A DNA stretch of 64,000 nucleotides from Pseudomonadales bacterium (GCA_024234395.1 JACKOH010000002.1:310001-374000); one strand, 5' to 3'. Shown: positions 16,333-25,057, counted from the first letter of the stretch. Notes: a model not told the origin generated them from the letters alone. Numbers and translations: made by a program.

Positions 16333-17220
16333 ATGAAAGTACGTATGTGGGGAGTGCGCGGGTCCATTCCCGCTCCTGGCCGGCACACACAGGAATTCGG
16401 TGGCAATACCACCTGTATCGAAGTCCGTACCGACTCCGGGCAGTTGATCATCCTGGACGCCGGCACCGGTATTTTTCCCCTGGCACAATCACTGTTGCCG
16501 TCCCTTCCTATCAAAGCCAGCCTGTTTATTACGCACACTCACTGGGATCATATTCAAGGCTTACCATTTTTCACGCCTCTTTTTATCCCCGGCAATCATC
16601 TATCCATCCATGGCGCCCAGGATGTGGTCAGTGGCCAGGGTATCGAGCAGGCGATGGAAACACAGATGCAGTACAGCTATTTCCCGGTCCGGGAAGCGGA
16701 GCTGCGAGCGGCGCTGAACTACCATACTGTCAAGACCGGAGCGCCTGTCAAAGTCGGCGATGCCACGGTCACGGGAACCATTCTGAATCACCCGGTTGTC
16801 AACATGGGTTATAGGATTGACTGTAACGGTAAATCAGTCTTTTTTACCGGCGATCATGAACCCTATTCGAACATTTATGAACCCGACGACGATGAATACC
16901 GCGACTATCAGCGGGTAGTCGACGAACGACAGCAACAGGTGGATGCTGCAATGAAGAATGTCGACGTTCTGATCGCTGATTGTTCATACACCCGTGAGGA
17001 ATTCCAGACTAAGATCGGATGGGGGCATGGTTCGTTTGACCATTCCATTGCCATGGCCGATCGGGTAGGTGCAGGAACCCTGATCTGCACTCATCACGAA
17101 CCCACGCGCAGCGATCTGGACCTGAAGCAGGTATTTGACGAGGCGGTGGCGCGACATCCCAGAACCCAGGATAAAGCCAACGTGATCCTCGCTTACGAAG
17201 GACTGGAACTGGAATTCTAG
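16333..17220 (+). CDS. MBL-fold metallo-hydrolase
   Basis: Protein of 295 residues with the metallo-beta-lactamase metal motif THTHWDHIQGLPFF (residues 65-78), a later His in TILNHPVVNMGY, the Asp of VFFTGDHEP and a final CTHHEPTRSD. The start VRMWGVRGSIPAPG is typical of the PhnP / class-II cAMP phosphodiesterase-like group often paired with HD or response-regulator genes. It probably hydrolyses a phosphodiester, but the substrate is unknown. GGCGGC just before the ATG and a nine-base gap to the HDOD gene argue for co-translation. Cytosolic. Confidence 0.88.
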   Translation: MKVRMWGVRGSIPAPGRHTQEFGGNTTCIEVRTDSGQLIILDAGTGIFPLAQSLLPSLPIKASLFITHTHWDHIQGLPFFTPLFIPGNHLSIHGAQDVVSGQGIEQAMETQMQYSYFPVREAELRAALNYHTVKTGAPVKVGDATVTGTILNHPVVNMGYRIDCNGKSVFFTGDHEPYSNIYEPDDDEYRDYQRVVDERQQQVDAAMKNVDVLIADCSYTREEFQTKIGWGHGSFDHSIAMADRVGAGTLICTHHEPTRSDLDLKQVFDEAVARHPRTQDKANVILAYEGLELEF

Positions 17221-17315
17221 TGGGTAGCAGACGCCTGCCGTCCGACCGCCTTAGCGAAAGGCAGGAAATTCCCATTGCTTTGAAAGTCGGTGCTTCTCAC
17301 CAATCTACCATGAGA

Positions 17316-17352
17316 ATAAAAAAGCCCCGGGGCCGATCTGCGGTCCGGGGCT
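17316..17352 (-). terminator. Terminator after cassette 2
   Basis: On the minus strand, stem AGCCCCGG / CCGGGGCT followed by TTTTTTATTC. It lies 22 bases after the last gene of cassette 2. It also faces the MBL-fold gene, but without a T-run in that direction. Confidence 0.8.
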
Positions 17353-17363
17353 ATTGTCATTTA

Positions 17364-18693
17364 TAGGGGGTTGCTACTCGGTTACGGTGACCGGGACGTA
17401 GGCATTCGACCAGCAGCACTGGTTGTCGAACTGGCTGTCCGGGGCGGTGAAGTTGTCCACCTGCAGACGGACTACATAATCGCCCGGTTCCGGGAAGGTC
17501 GCCTGGGTGGTGACTTCCTCCCAGCCGTTGGTGCTGCGCTGGCCGCTTTCACCGGCATCCTGCTTGTCCCGCTCACGGCCGCTGATTGCCGCCTGGTCGA
17601 AATGCGGCTCAGCGGGGCCCTGGTGGAGAATCCACTCGGTGCCCAGCGGGAATATCGTCCGCTCCAGATCATAGCCGTCACGGTCGCCCCGATCCTGGAT
17701 GTAAGCGGTCAGGGTTACCGGTTGTCCCACTTTGGCGTTGATTCGTGAGGCATAGATACCTTCCCGGTCGGTGGACTCCGGTCCGGCCTGATTGAAGCGG
17801 ATCGCCGGGTTGAATGAACCCCAGGCAGCCGGATCCGAGCTCATCTCGTAAGCGCTGGATGTGGCGCGACCGGGAATCGAGTAGGTATGACCCGCGTGGG
17901 TTAAAGTCCACACCACCTCGGTGCCGGCCATTTCAGGCGGTACCGTCACCGCAAACACTCCGCGTTCCTGAATTCCGACGAAGCCGGGACGGGTGTAAGT
18001 GGGGAAGTGAGTGGGCTGGACCCCGTCGAACTGGGCCGGCTCGATATGGTTGTTCGGGCCAAGCGGAATGTCGACGATCTCGTCGCGGTTCAGGTTGGCG
18101 AAGCCGAAGATCATCTGTACCGAGCCATCCTCGTGGGCAATCCAGCCGTTGAACATCGGTGCGATGGCCTGGCCTTCGGCCTTGCGCTGGGTCAGCGGGT
18201 AGTCCCGCAGGTGGGCCGGCAGTTGCGCATACAGCGGCGCGGCGACCAGGCCCGAGAGCGCTGCTGCCAGCGCTCCGGTTGCCAATTTTCGAGTCTTGTT
18301 CATGCCTGTTCTCCTGACTTAGCGAGTGGCCATGGAACGCTGGTCACGCTGCTCGCGGTCAGCCAGCATTTTTTCGTAACCGTCCTCGTCCAGGTGAGTG
18401 ACGGCAATCCAGGCATGGGACATTTCATCGGTAGTCCGCTGGCCAGCACCGACCCACTGATCGGGGTCCGGGTTACGGGGATTGTCGGCAGTATTGTCAT
18501 ACCAGGCGGTCAGGATGATGGTCGCTCCGGCCGGCAACAGCGGCTGATAACCGTCCTCGTAGGTATGGCTGTGGTTCCAGCCGGCGTTCCAGTTGGAGGC
18601 CTGACTCAGCACTTCACGACGGCCGGTTTCCGGGTAGAACACTTCCATGGACATGGCCACACCACGCAGGTGCAGGTGAGGCTGCCAGCTGTC
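17364..18693. repeat. 1,330-bp direct repeat, copy in cassette 2
   Basis: By eye the sequence is identical to 12665-13994. The left edge is the AGGGGG run where copy 1 carries the palindromic repeat; the right edge lies in the copper-protein gene after CTGCCAGCTGTC. Confidence 0.9.
17374..18303 (-). CDS. Secreted partner protein of the copper/haem cassette, copy 2
   Basis: Same 309 residues as copy 1 without a single difference, and the bases also read as the same, so the sequence has been copied recently or homogenised by gene conversion. It starts 15 bases after the stop of its own copper-monooxygenase-like gene. Signal peptide, Ig-like C-terminus and the DNQCCWS end are all present, so the copy looks intact and functional. 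Confidence 0.75.
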   Translation of the reverse strand: MNKTRKLATGALAAALSGLVAAPLYAQLPAHLRDYPLTQRKAEGQAIAPMFNGWIAHEDGSVQMIFGFANLNRDEIVDIPLGPNNHIEPAQFDGVQPTHFPTYTRPGFVGIQERGVFAVTVPPEMAGTEVVWTLTHAGHTYSIPGRATSSAYEMSSDPAAWGSFNPAIRFNQAGPESTDREGIYASRINAKVGQPVTLTAYIQDRGDRDGYDLERTIFPLGTEWILHQGPAEPHFDQAAISGRERDKQDAGESGQRSTNGWEEVTTQATFPEPGDYVVRLQVDNFTAPDSQFDNQCCWSNAYVPVTVTE

Positions 18694-19623
18694 CAGGCGG
18701 ACCGGATGGTCGAAGGAATGGAAGCCCTGGGTCATCAGCTTGCCATGGGGCGGAATCAGGTAGTCGTCACCGCCTTGCAGCATATAAAGCGTCAGGTCCT
18801 GGGGATAAGCTTCCTCTTTTTTGAAGTCCTCGTCCTGGTACCAGATCCCCACGGTAACCTGATCGTCAGCCACGGCTTTGCCATCAGGGTAGTAGTGGAT
18901 ACTCCAACCAACCATTGAGTTGGCCGGCGCAGTTCGACAGGCACCTTCCGGCACTTTTTCGCCAAGCTTGCCATACGCGTATTCCGACAGCCGTCCCGAG
19001 GGGACCCAGTTGCCGTTTTCGTCCTGAGTCAGGAAGTGCGAGTTGGCATGGTGTGTCGAGCCATGAGCTGCCTTGGAGGGCAGGGTTTCCACCGCCTTGA
19101 TACAACGGGCTTCAGTGATTCCCGAGGGTACTTCCGGTTCCCACCACAGATCCTGACCTTTGGCCGGGACATCCCAGGCTGTCGACTTGATGATATGGTC
19201 GGGTGGGCCGAGTTCAGCGGCCAGACGCCACTCACCAACCGGCGGAAATTCCTTTGGCGGCGGCAGCTCTTCCGGATTGCCTAATGGCGCACCGGCGTCA
19301 ACCCAGGCCAGCAGTGTATCGATATCTTCCTGCTTCAGTCGCCAGTCGTTTTTGAGGTGCTGAACCCCAATATCCGCATCATACTGATATGGAGGCATTT
19401 CGCGCTCGGCAACCTTCATACGAATCAGCGGCGCCCAGGGACGGACTTCTTCGTAACTGGTAAAAGACATGGGGCCAATCTGGCCAGGCTGGTGACAGAT
19501 CTGGCAGTTGTCCTGGATGATCCTGGACACTTCCTTGGCATAAGTCGGGTGTTCGGCAGCACCGGCCAGGGCAGGTGCCAGAGCCAATGCGGAAAACAGC
19601 CCGATTACTTTCGTCGTATTCAT
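18319..19623 (-). CDS. Periplasmic haem-c / PHM-like copper monooxygenase-type protein, copy 2
   Basis: Protein of 434 residues, three fewer than copies 1 and 3 because of a shorter signal-peptide end. It keeps CQICH, the HH pair in THHANSH, SIHYYPDG, PHLHLRG and the TTDEM methionine. The C-terminal 230 or so residues match copy 1 exactly, while the N-terminal half differs at many places (for example FKKEEAYPQDLTLYMLQGGDD against FDEAKTYPQDLRSYRLESGDD). It is therefore a mosaic. An FNR-like box and GTTACAAATTGTG lie upstream. Same proposed role as copy 1. Confidence 0.78.
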   Translation of the reverse strand: MNTTKVIGLFSALALAPALAGAAEHPTYAKEVSRIIQDNCQICHQPGQIGPMSFTSYEEVRPWAPLIRMKVAEREMPPYQYDADIGVQHLKNDWRLKQEDIDTLLAWVDAGAPLGNPEELPPPKEFPPVGEWRLAAELGPPDHIIKSTAWDVPAKGQDLWWEPEVPSGITEARCIKAVETLPSKAAHGSTHHANSHFLTQDENGNWVPSGRLSEYAYGKLGEKVPEGACRTAPANSMVGWSIHYYPDGKAVADDQVTVGIWYQDEDFKKEEAYPQDLTLYMLQGGDDYLIPPHGKLMTQGFHSFDHPVRLDSWQPHLHLRGVAMSMEVFYPETGRREVLSQASNWNAGWNHSHTYEDGYQPLLPAGATIILTAWYDNTADNPRNPDPDQWVGAGQRTTDEMSHAWIAVTHLDEDGYEKMLADREQRDQRSMATR

Positions 19624-19743
19624 ACTCCTCTCCTTCAGAACAGCCTTGCGGGTGATTTCCCTGACTGTCCGTTAACAAACATTCACAAATGGCGTTGCGA
19701 CAACGTCCTGATGATTATTGTGAGCTGCCAGCGCCGCCAGTTT

Positions 19744-19757
19744 CTGATCTAGGTCAA
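19744..19757 (-). promoter_or_regulatory. FNR/ANR-like box upstream of cassette 2
   Basis: Minus-strand TTGACCTAGATCAG, about 121 bp before the start of cassette 2; GTTACAAATTGTG follows at 19776-19788. The pair has the same order and similar spacing as before cassette 1. Confidence 0.45.
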
Positions 19758-19795
19758 TTTTCCCTCTGCCAAGGTGTTACAAATTGTGTGACAAA

Positions 19796-19828
19796 TAAAA
19801 ACCCCGGGCCGCGTCGCGGACCGGGGTT
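19796..19828 (-). terminator. Terminator after cassette 3
   Basis: Minus-strand stem AAACCCCGG / CCGGGGTTT with a following TTTTTATTT run. It lies beyond a palindromic repeat and closes the third cassette. Confidence 0.8.
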
Positions 19829-19839
19829 TCGTTCTGTTT

Positions 19840-19890
19840 ATAGGGACAGATCTATTTTAGGAGAAAATGAGAAAATAAATCTGTCCCTAT
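19840..19890. repeat. Palindromic repeat copy 3
   Basis: Arms ATAGGGACAGATCTATTTT and GAAAATAAATCTGTCCCTAT with a longer, partly duplicated centre (AGGAGAAAATGA). It has the same place relative to terminator and gene end as copy 2 of the repeat. Confidence 0.8.
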
Positions 19891-19901
19891 TTAGGGGGTT
19901 G

Positions 19902-20831
19902 CTACTCCGTTACGGTGACCGGGACGTAGGCGTTCGACCAGCAGCACTGGTTGTCGAACTGGCTGTCCGGAGCAGTGAAGTTGTCCACCTGCAGACGGAC
20001 CACGTAGTCGCCCGGTTCCGGGAAGGTCGCCTGGGTGGTGACTTCCTCCCACCCGTTGGTGCTGCGCTGGCCGCTTTCACCGGCATCCTGCTTGTCGCGT
20101 TCACGGCCGCTGATTGCCGCCTGGTCGAAATGCGGTTCGGCCGGTCCCTGGTGCAGAATCCACTCGGTGCCCAGCGGGAATATCGTCCGCTCCAGATCAT
20201 AGCCGTCACGGTCGCCCCGGTCCTGGATGTACGCAGTCAGGGTTACCGGTTGTCCCACTTTGGCGTTGATCCGTGAGGCATAGATACCTTCCCGGTCGGT
20301 GGACTCGGGTCCGGCCTGATTGAAGCGGATCGCCGGGTTGAATGAACCCCAGGCGGCCGGATCCGAGCTCATCTCGTAGGCGGCGGACGTAGCCCTGCCA
20401 GGTATCGAGTAGGTATGGCCGGCATGAGTAAGCGTCCACACCACCTCGGTACCGGCCATTTCGGGCGGTACCGTCACCGCGAACACTCCGCGTTCCTGAA
20501 CTCCGACGAAACCGGGACGGGTGTAAGTGGGGAAGTGAGTGGGCTGGACCCCGTCGAACTGGGCCGGCTCGATATGGTTGTTCGGGCCGAGCGGAATGTC
20601 GACGATCTCGTCGCGGTTCAGGTTGGCGAAGCCGAAGATCATCTGTACCGAACCATCTTCATGGGCAATCCAGCCGTTGAACATCGGTGCGATGGCCTGG
20701 CCTTCGGCCTTGCGCTGGGTCAGCGGGTAGTCCCGCAGGTGGGCCGGCAGCTGTGCATACAGCGGCGCGGCTATCAGACCAGTGAGCGCTGCGGCCAGCG
20801 CTCCGGTGACAAACTTATTGGTATTTTTCAT
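19902..20831 (-). CDS. Secreted partner protein of the copper/haem cassette, copy 3
   Basis: Protein of 309 residues. It is almost identical to copies 1 and 2 after the signal peptide (few changes, such as GFVGVQERG for GFVGIQERG), while many synonymous base differences exist, so this copy is older or was converted less recently. The signal peptide (KNTNKFVTGALAAALTGLIAA) is the most divergent part. The start at 20831 has GGAGAC upstream and follows the copper-gene stop after 28 bases; a longer open frame upstream is out-of-frame reading of the neighbour. Confidence 0.75.
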   Translation of the reverse strand: MKNTNKFVTGALAAALTGLIAAPLYAQLPAHLRDYPLTQRKAEGQAIAPMFNGWIAHEDGSVQMIFGFANLNRDEIVDIPLGPNNHIEPAQFDGVQPTHFPTYTRPGFVGVQERGVFAVTVPPEMAGTEVVWTLTHAGHTYSIPGRATSAAYEMSSDPAAWGSFNPAIRFNQAGPESTDREGIYASRINAKVGQPVTLTAYIQDRGDRDGYDLERTIFPLGTEWILHQGPAEPHFDQAAISGRERDKQDAGESGQRSTNGWEEVTTQATFPEPGDYVVRLQVDNFTAPDSQFDNQCCWSNAYVPVTVTE

Positions 20832-20859
20832 TGCATAGTCTCCTGATGAAGTTGGGCGC

Positions 20860-22173
20860 CTATCGGGCAGCCATGGCGCGCTGCTCACGGGCGTCGCGCT
20901 CCTCAAGTTCTTTCTGATATCCAGCCTCGTCCAGATGGGTGACGGCAATCCAGGCATGGGACATTTCATCGGTGGTCCGCTGGCCTGCGCCAACCCACTG
21001 ATCCGGATCCGGGTTACGGGGATTGTCGGCGGTATTGTCATACCAGGCAGTCAGGATGATGGTGGCTCCGGCCGGCAACAGCGGCTGGTATCCGTCCTCG
21101 TAGGTATGGCTGTGGTTCCAGCCGGCATTCCAGTTGGAGGCCTGACTCAGCACTTCACGGCGGCCGGTTTCCGGGTAGAACACTTCCATGGACATGGCCA
21201 CACCACGCAGGTGCAGGTGAGGCTGCCAGCTGTCCAGACGGACCGGATGGTCGAAGGAGTGGAAGCCCTGGGTCATCAGTTTGCCATGGGGCGGAATCAG
21301 GAAATCGCCACCGCCACTCAGGTTGTAGGCGCGCAGATCCTGAGGATAGGCCGACTCTTCATCGAAATCCTCATCCTGATACCAGATACCTACCGTCACC
21401 TGGTCGTTGGGCACGGCCTTGCCATCGGGGTAGTAGTGAATACTCCAGCCCACCTTGGAATTGGCAGGCGCAGTCCGACAGGCACCTTTGGGGACTTTCT
21501 CGCCCAGTTTACCGAAGGCGAACTCGGACAGCCGGCCGTAGGTTACCCATTCGCCGTTCTCATCCTGGGTAATGAAATGTGAGTTGGCATGGTGAGTCGA
21601 GCCATGGGCTGCCTTGGAGGGCAGAGTTTCCACAGCTTTGATGCAACGGTTCTCGGCAATACCGGAATCGACTTCCGGTTCCCACCACAGGTCCTGGCCG
21701 TTGGCCGGAACGTTCCACGGAGTCGACTGAATCGTATGATCGGGCGGGCCCAGTTCAGCAGCCAGACGCCATTCACCGACGGCCGGGAAATCTTTGGGCG
21801 GTGGCAGCTCTTCCGGATTGCCCATCGGCGCACCGGCATCCACCCAGGCCACAATAGTACCGATATCTTCGGCGCTCAGCCGCCAGTCGTTCTTGAGATG
21901 CTGAACCCCGATATCCGCATCGTACTGGTATGGGGGCATTTCACGCTCCATTACCTTCATGCGAATCAGCGGCGCCCAGGGTCGCACTTCTTCATAACTG
22001 GTAAAGGACATGGGGCCAATCTGACCCGGTTGGTGACAGATCTGGCAGTTGTCCTGGATGATCCGGGAAACTTCTTTCGCATAGGTCGGATGATCGGCAG
22101 CGGTCTGAGCTCCGGCTAGTGCGGGAGTAAAAGCCAATGCCGAGATAAGCCCTGCTAGCTTTCTTTTATTCAT
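20860..22173 (-). CDS. Periplasmic haem-c / PHM-like copper monooxygenase-type protein, copy 3
   Basis: Protein of 437 residues with the same architecture: signal peptide, CQICH haem site, THHANSH, SIHYYPDG, PHLHLRG and TTDEM. The extreme C-terminus differs from the other copies (ELEERDAREQRAMAAR), and the substrate-side segment reads FDEESAYPQDLRAYNLSGGGDF, so the three enzymes may differ in specificity. GGAGAG before the ATG gives a good ribosome site. An FNR-like box is at 22287-22300. It heads the series, but each cassette has its own promoter region and terminator. Confidence 0.78.
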   Translation of the reverse strand: MNKRKLAGLISALAFTPALAGAQTAADHPTYAKEVSRIIQDNCQICHQPGQIGPMSFTSYEEVRPWAPLIRMKVMEREMPPYQYDADIGVQHLKNDWRLSAEDIGTIVAWVDAGAPMGNPEELPPPKDFPAVGEWRLAAELGPPDHTIQSTPWNVPANGQDLWWEPEVDSGIAENRCIKAVETLPSKAAHGSTHHANSHFITQDENGEWVTYGRLSEFAFGKLGEKVPKGACRTAPANSKVGWSIHYYPDGKAVPNDQVTVGIWYQDEDFDEESAYPQDLRAYNLSGGGDFLIPPHGKLMTQGFHSFDHPVRLDSWQPHLHLRGVAMSMEVFYPETGRREVLSQASNWNAGWNHSHTYEDGYQPLLPAGATIILTAWYDNTADNPRNPDPDQWVGAGQRTTDEMSHAWIAVTHLDEAGYQKELEERDAREQRAMAAR

Positions 22174-22286
22174 GATTCTCTCCTGGTCAGTTCAACTTGC
22201 GCAGCCGCTTGACTACCCGGCAGGCTTTCTCAGGTACTGGGGGTACCTTTCACCACTGCAGTGTATTCAGCTGTAAACCGGGTTTA

Positions 22287-22300
22287 TTGATTTAAATCAG
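22287..22300. promoter_or_regulatory. FNR/ANR-like box upstream of cassette 3
   Basis: TTGATTTAAATCAG, nine of ten specific bases of TTGAT-N4-ATCAA, 114 bp before the start of cassette 3. It is the best of the three boxes. Confidence 0.55.
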
Positions 22301-22401
22301 AAGGAATCACGCAAGTCGCGTCGTGATTGTAACAATTATTTACATGCCTGGCGCGCGATGCTGGGCCGCCCGGCCCCGGCAGGGACCCTGGGTGAGACGT
22401 C

Positions 22402-23244
22402 TTACTGCGGCAGAAAGCGCCTGGCAAGACTGGTTACATCGTCCGGATCGAACAACCGCCAGCCCATTGCAGTGAACCTGTTCAGGTCACTGGCCGAGGG
22501 AAAACTGTAGTAGTTGCCGCCTGCCGCCTGTCGGCTGGTCTGCAGCATTCCCTGCCCGGCAAGCTCTTGTACGGCGGCTGCCATCTGCCGGCAACCGTCC
22601 CAATAAAGCTCGAGTACGTGCCACAGATAGGATCGGTTCCGGTCGACGTCCAGTGCTGTGATCGCTACGATCGGGCCGGTATCGATCGAACTGTCTTCAA
22701 TAGCATGCAACGTGGCCCCTATGCTTTTTTCATTATTCATCAACGCCCAGAAAGTGGCCATCACACCCTTGTAATCGGGTAACTTTCCGGAATGCAGGTT
22801 AAGCACCCCATGCGCAGGGATAGCCAGCGCCGCCTCCCGCAGTATGACCCCGTAGCGTACCGACAACACCAGCTCCGGCTCCGACGCCGCAAAAATCTCC
22901 AATCCGGCCGGATCGTTAATAGAATTCAATTCTGAGACGCCACCGTCCAGATGCTCCGCCAGCTCATCGAATCCCAACAGCCGTTCCTTTTTATACGCTT
23001 TATATGCCTTATCCGCCTTATCCGCCGGCCGGGTTCTCACGGTCGATGCCAGCAATGGAAACAACAGTTGATTGAACAGATCCTGCTCGACAAACTTCAG
23101 GTGCTGCAACGGTTCGGCAAGCGGCTTGCTGCCGACCCGTGAGGAGAGAAACAGTGTCAACCGATGTTCCTGCAGGTCCCTGAGCAGGTAATTGACCGCC
23201 AGGCAACTGGCCACGTCCCGATTGGCAAGCAGGGTAATTTTCAT
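22402..23244 (-). CDS. Formyltransferase-fold protein
   Basis: About 281 residues with the formyl-transferase N-terminal fold. The catalytic pattern is recognisable: NLHSGKLPDYKG (Asn and His, replacing the usual HPSLLPxYRG) and SIDTGPIVA with the catalytic Asp. It resembles methionyl-tRNA formyltransferase and sugar N-formyltransferases but is not a close fmt. MKITLLANRD is taken as the start; an in-frame GTG lies 15 codons upstream. An inserted charged segment (ADKADKAYKAYKKE, residues about 65-80) is encoded by short imperfect repeats. The acceptor is unknown; a modified sugar or amino group is likely. Confidence 0.72.
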   Translation of the reverse strand: MKITLLANRDVASCLAVNYLLRDLQEHRLTLFLSSRVGSKPLAEPLQHLKFVEQDLFNQLLFPLLASTVRTRPADKADKAYKAYKKERLLGFDELAEHLDGGVSELNSINDPAGLEIFAASEPELVLSVRYGVILREAALAIPAHGVLNLHSGKLPDYKGVMATFWALMNNEKSIGATLHAIEDSSIDTGPIVAITALDVDRNRSYLWHVLELYWDGCRQMAAAVQELAGQGMLQTSRQAAGGNYYSFPSASDLNRFTAMGWRLFDPDDVTSLARRFLPQ

Positions 23245-23443
23245 GGTTTGTGTCAAGTTCCTCCAGGCATCCAGCTCCACGAAACTCACCGCCCCGAGTA
23301 ACGGCTCAATGGTCTGTGATTGAACGGAACCGGCAATAGACTATGTTCAATTATGCACCAAACGATTGGCGGAACAACTTTTTAACGGTCGGGCAAACCC
23401 TTTATACTCACTGCTCACCATCAGCCTTGCAAAGAGAAGAAAA

Positions 23444-24997
23444 ATGACCACTTCCTTAAGACAGCTTGCCGTCTGCTGTGTGTTAATGTTGTTCTGGCTG
23501 CCAGGCCAGGCCCAGGACGCGCAATGGTTTGGCCTGCCACTCCCCTACGGTCTGAGTGATCCCCATCAACCCACTCTGATTATCGGCGACGATGTCGGTC
23601 CACAGCCAATCAACTTCGATCCGGCCATGCCACGTCGCGAGAAACTTCAGGGCGAACAGATACACACCATACTGGAACGAATAGTTGGTTTCTCGAGACA
23701 GAGCTATCAGGCCGGCGATCGCATGTGGGGAAGGATTGCCGGATATCCCGGATTCCTTGAGGTTATCCAGTGGGCGGCGGATGAATTTTCGGATGCCGGG
23801 ATCGAGCAGGTTTCTGTCGACCCTGTCGATGACTCCCAGCCTCTCTGGATCCCCCTGGACTGGTCAGTCCGCCTGCGGGGACCAGGGCCGGACATCGCGC
23901 TGGAATCGGCCTTTCCGCAACGCGGCTCACCTACTGTCGCCGGAACTCTTGAGGCACCGGTTGTATTTGTCGGAAGTGGTGCTGCGGCAGATCTCGCCGG
24001 CAGGGAGATTGCCGGCCACATTGCCGTGGTGCATAACAAGCCGGACCCCGGGCTCTACCATTCCCGAAACAGTCTCGATGAACTGGTGGCCAGGCGACCC
24101 GCAGCGATCATGGTGGTGGTGGAATTGCCCGGTAATATGCAGTCCATCGATGCCTGCGTGCGCTCGGTACCGGAGCCGCAGCGGATACCGTGCTTTTTCC
24201 TGGGCGGCGCCGATGGACAATTCCTGGAAGCGGCATTGAACGCTGTTGCCCGGGACGGTGCTGACCCCCTGAGCATGGCAATTCAACTGACGACGGAATC
24301 AATCCAGAGTTCCGCTGCCAATGCGGTGGCAATTCTTCCGGGATCAAAGGTTCCCGGGGAAATCATCGTCGTCAATGCTCACGCCGATGGCTATTTCGAA
24401 GCGGCCAGTGATAATGGCGACGGCCTGGCTGTCCTGGTCGCCCTGGCCCGGCACTTCGCCCAGCCGGAATTTCGGCCTCGTCGCACCCTGGTGTTTGTTG
24501 CGGCTTCAGGTCACCACACTATCAATGGCGCCCGGGCGTTCGTTGAGCAACACCCGGATCTTATCGAACGCACCTTGTTCATCCTCAATCTGGAACATAT
24601 CGCACAGATGAACATGCAGACTTCGGTGTCCAGGCCAGCCACGGGTAGAGCAGGCTATCGGGAGCTGATTGCCGACCGGGTGGAATTTCCGCAGGCCGTC
24701 GGCATTACCGTACATACTCCATTACTGATGCAGATATTCCGGGACGCCGCCCGTCTCAGTGGCAAGAATATCAACACTGCATTCGATGATTTTGCCCCCG
24801 GGGACCTGGGAGGCTATCGCAACGTCGGTGTGCCCATGGCGCAACTGATCTATGCCTCTCCCCTGTATCACACCAGCGGAGACGTGCTGGCCACGGTGAC
24901 CGCACCCGGTCTGGAGCGGGCGGCACATTTTTTCGAATATGTAATTCGTAAAGTGGATGAATCCAGTCGCCAGGACATTCTCGGAATCGGCAACTGA
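23444..24997 (+). CDS. Secreted M28-like peptidase with PA-type insert
   Basis: About 517 residues. Signal peptide (LAVCCVLMLFWLPGQAQ), a protease-associated-like segment (VVFVGSGAAADLAGREIAGHIAVV) and a C-terminal M28 fold. HAD near residue 312 and SDNGDG nearby correspond to the first two zinc ligands, LNLEHIAQMN to the third, and YHTSGD near the end to the last histidine. The place of the catalytic Glu-Glu pair reads SGHHTINGA, so the general-base Glu is missing and peptidase activity is doubtful. The ATG at 23444 fits the signal peptide and has AGAGAAG upstream; a longer frame starts at 23366. Single gene, ending at a strong hairpin. Confidence 0.75.
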   Translation: MTTSLRQLAVCCVLMLFWLPGQAQDAQWFGLPLPYGLSDPHQPTLIIGDDVGPQPINFDPAMPRREKLQGEQIHTILERIVGFSRQSYQAGDRMWGRIAGYPGFLEVIQWAADEFSDAGIEQVSVDPVDDSQPLWIPLDWSVRLRGPGPDIALESAFPQRGSPTVAGTLEAPVVFVGSGAAADLAGREIAGHIAVVHNKPDPGLYHSRNSLDELVARRPAAIMVVVELPGNMQSIDACVRSVPEPQRIPCFFLGGADGQFLEAALNAVARDGADPLSMAIQLTTESIQSSAANAVAILPGSKVPGEIIVVNAHADGYFEAASDNGDGLAVLVALARHFAQPEFRPRRTLVFVAASGHHTINGARAFVEQHPDLIERTLFILNLEHIAQMNMQTSVSRPATGRAGYRELIADRVEFPQAVGITVHTPLLMQIFRDAARLSGKNINTAFDDFAPGDLGGYRNVGVPMAQLIYASPLYHTSGDVLATVTAPGLERAAHFFEYVIRKVDESSRQDILGIGN

Positions 24998-25006
24998 GTG
25001 TCACCG

Positions 25007-25032
25007 GACAGGCCCCGCTGGCGGGGCCTGTC
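25007..25032. terminator. Hairpin between convergent genes
   Basis: Perfect 12-bp stem GACAGGCCCCGC / GCGGGGCCTGTC with a two-base loop, between the stops of the peptidase gene and the dynamin-like gene. There is no long T-run, so termination may be weak or factor-aided. Confidence 0.6.
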
Positions 25033-25057
25033 ACTGCAACGACTTTACCGGCGCCGG

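Noticed and set aside
22970..23035. Frameshift or assembly error in the formyltransferase (ADKADKAYKAYKKE)
   Set aside because: Frame is intact and catalytic residues lie on both sides; the segment looks like a real charged insertion from short repeats.
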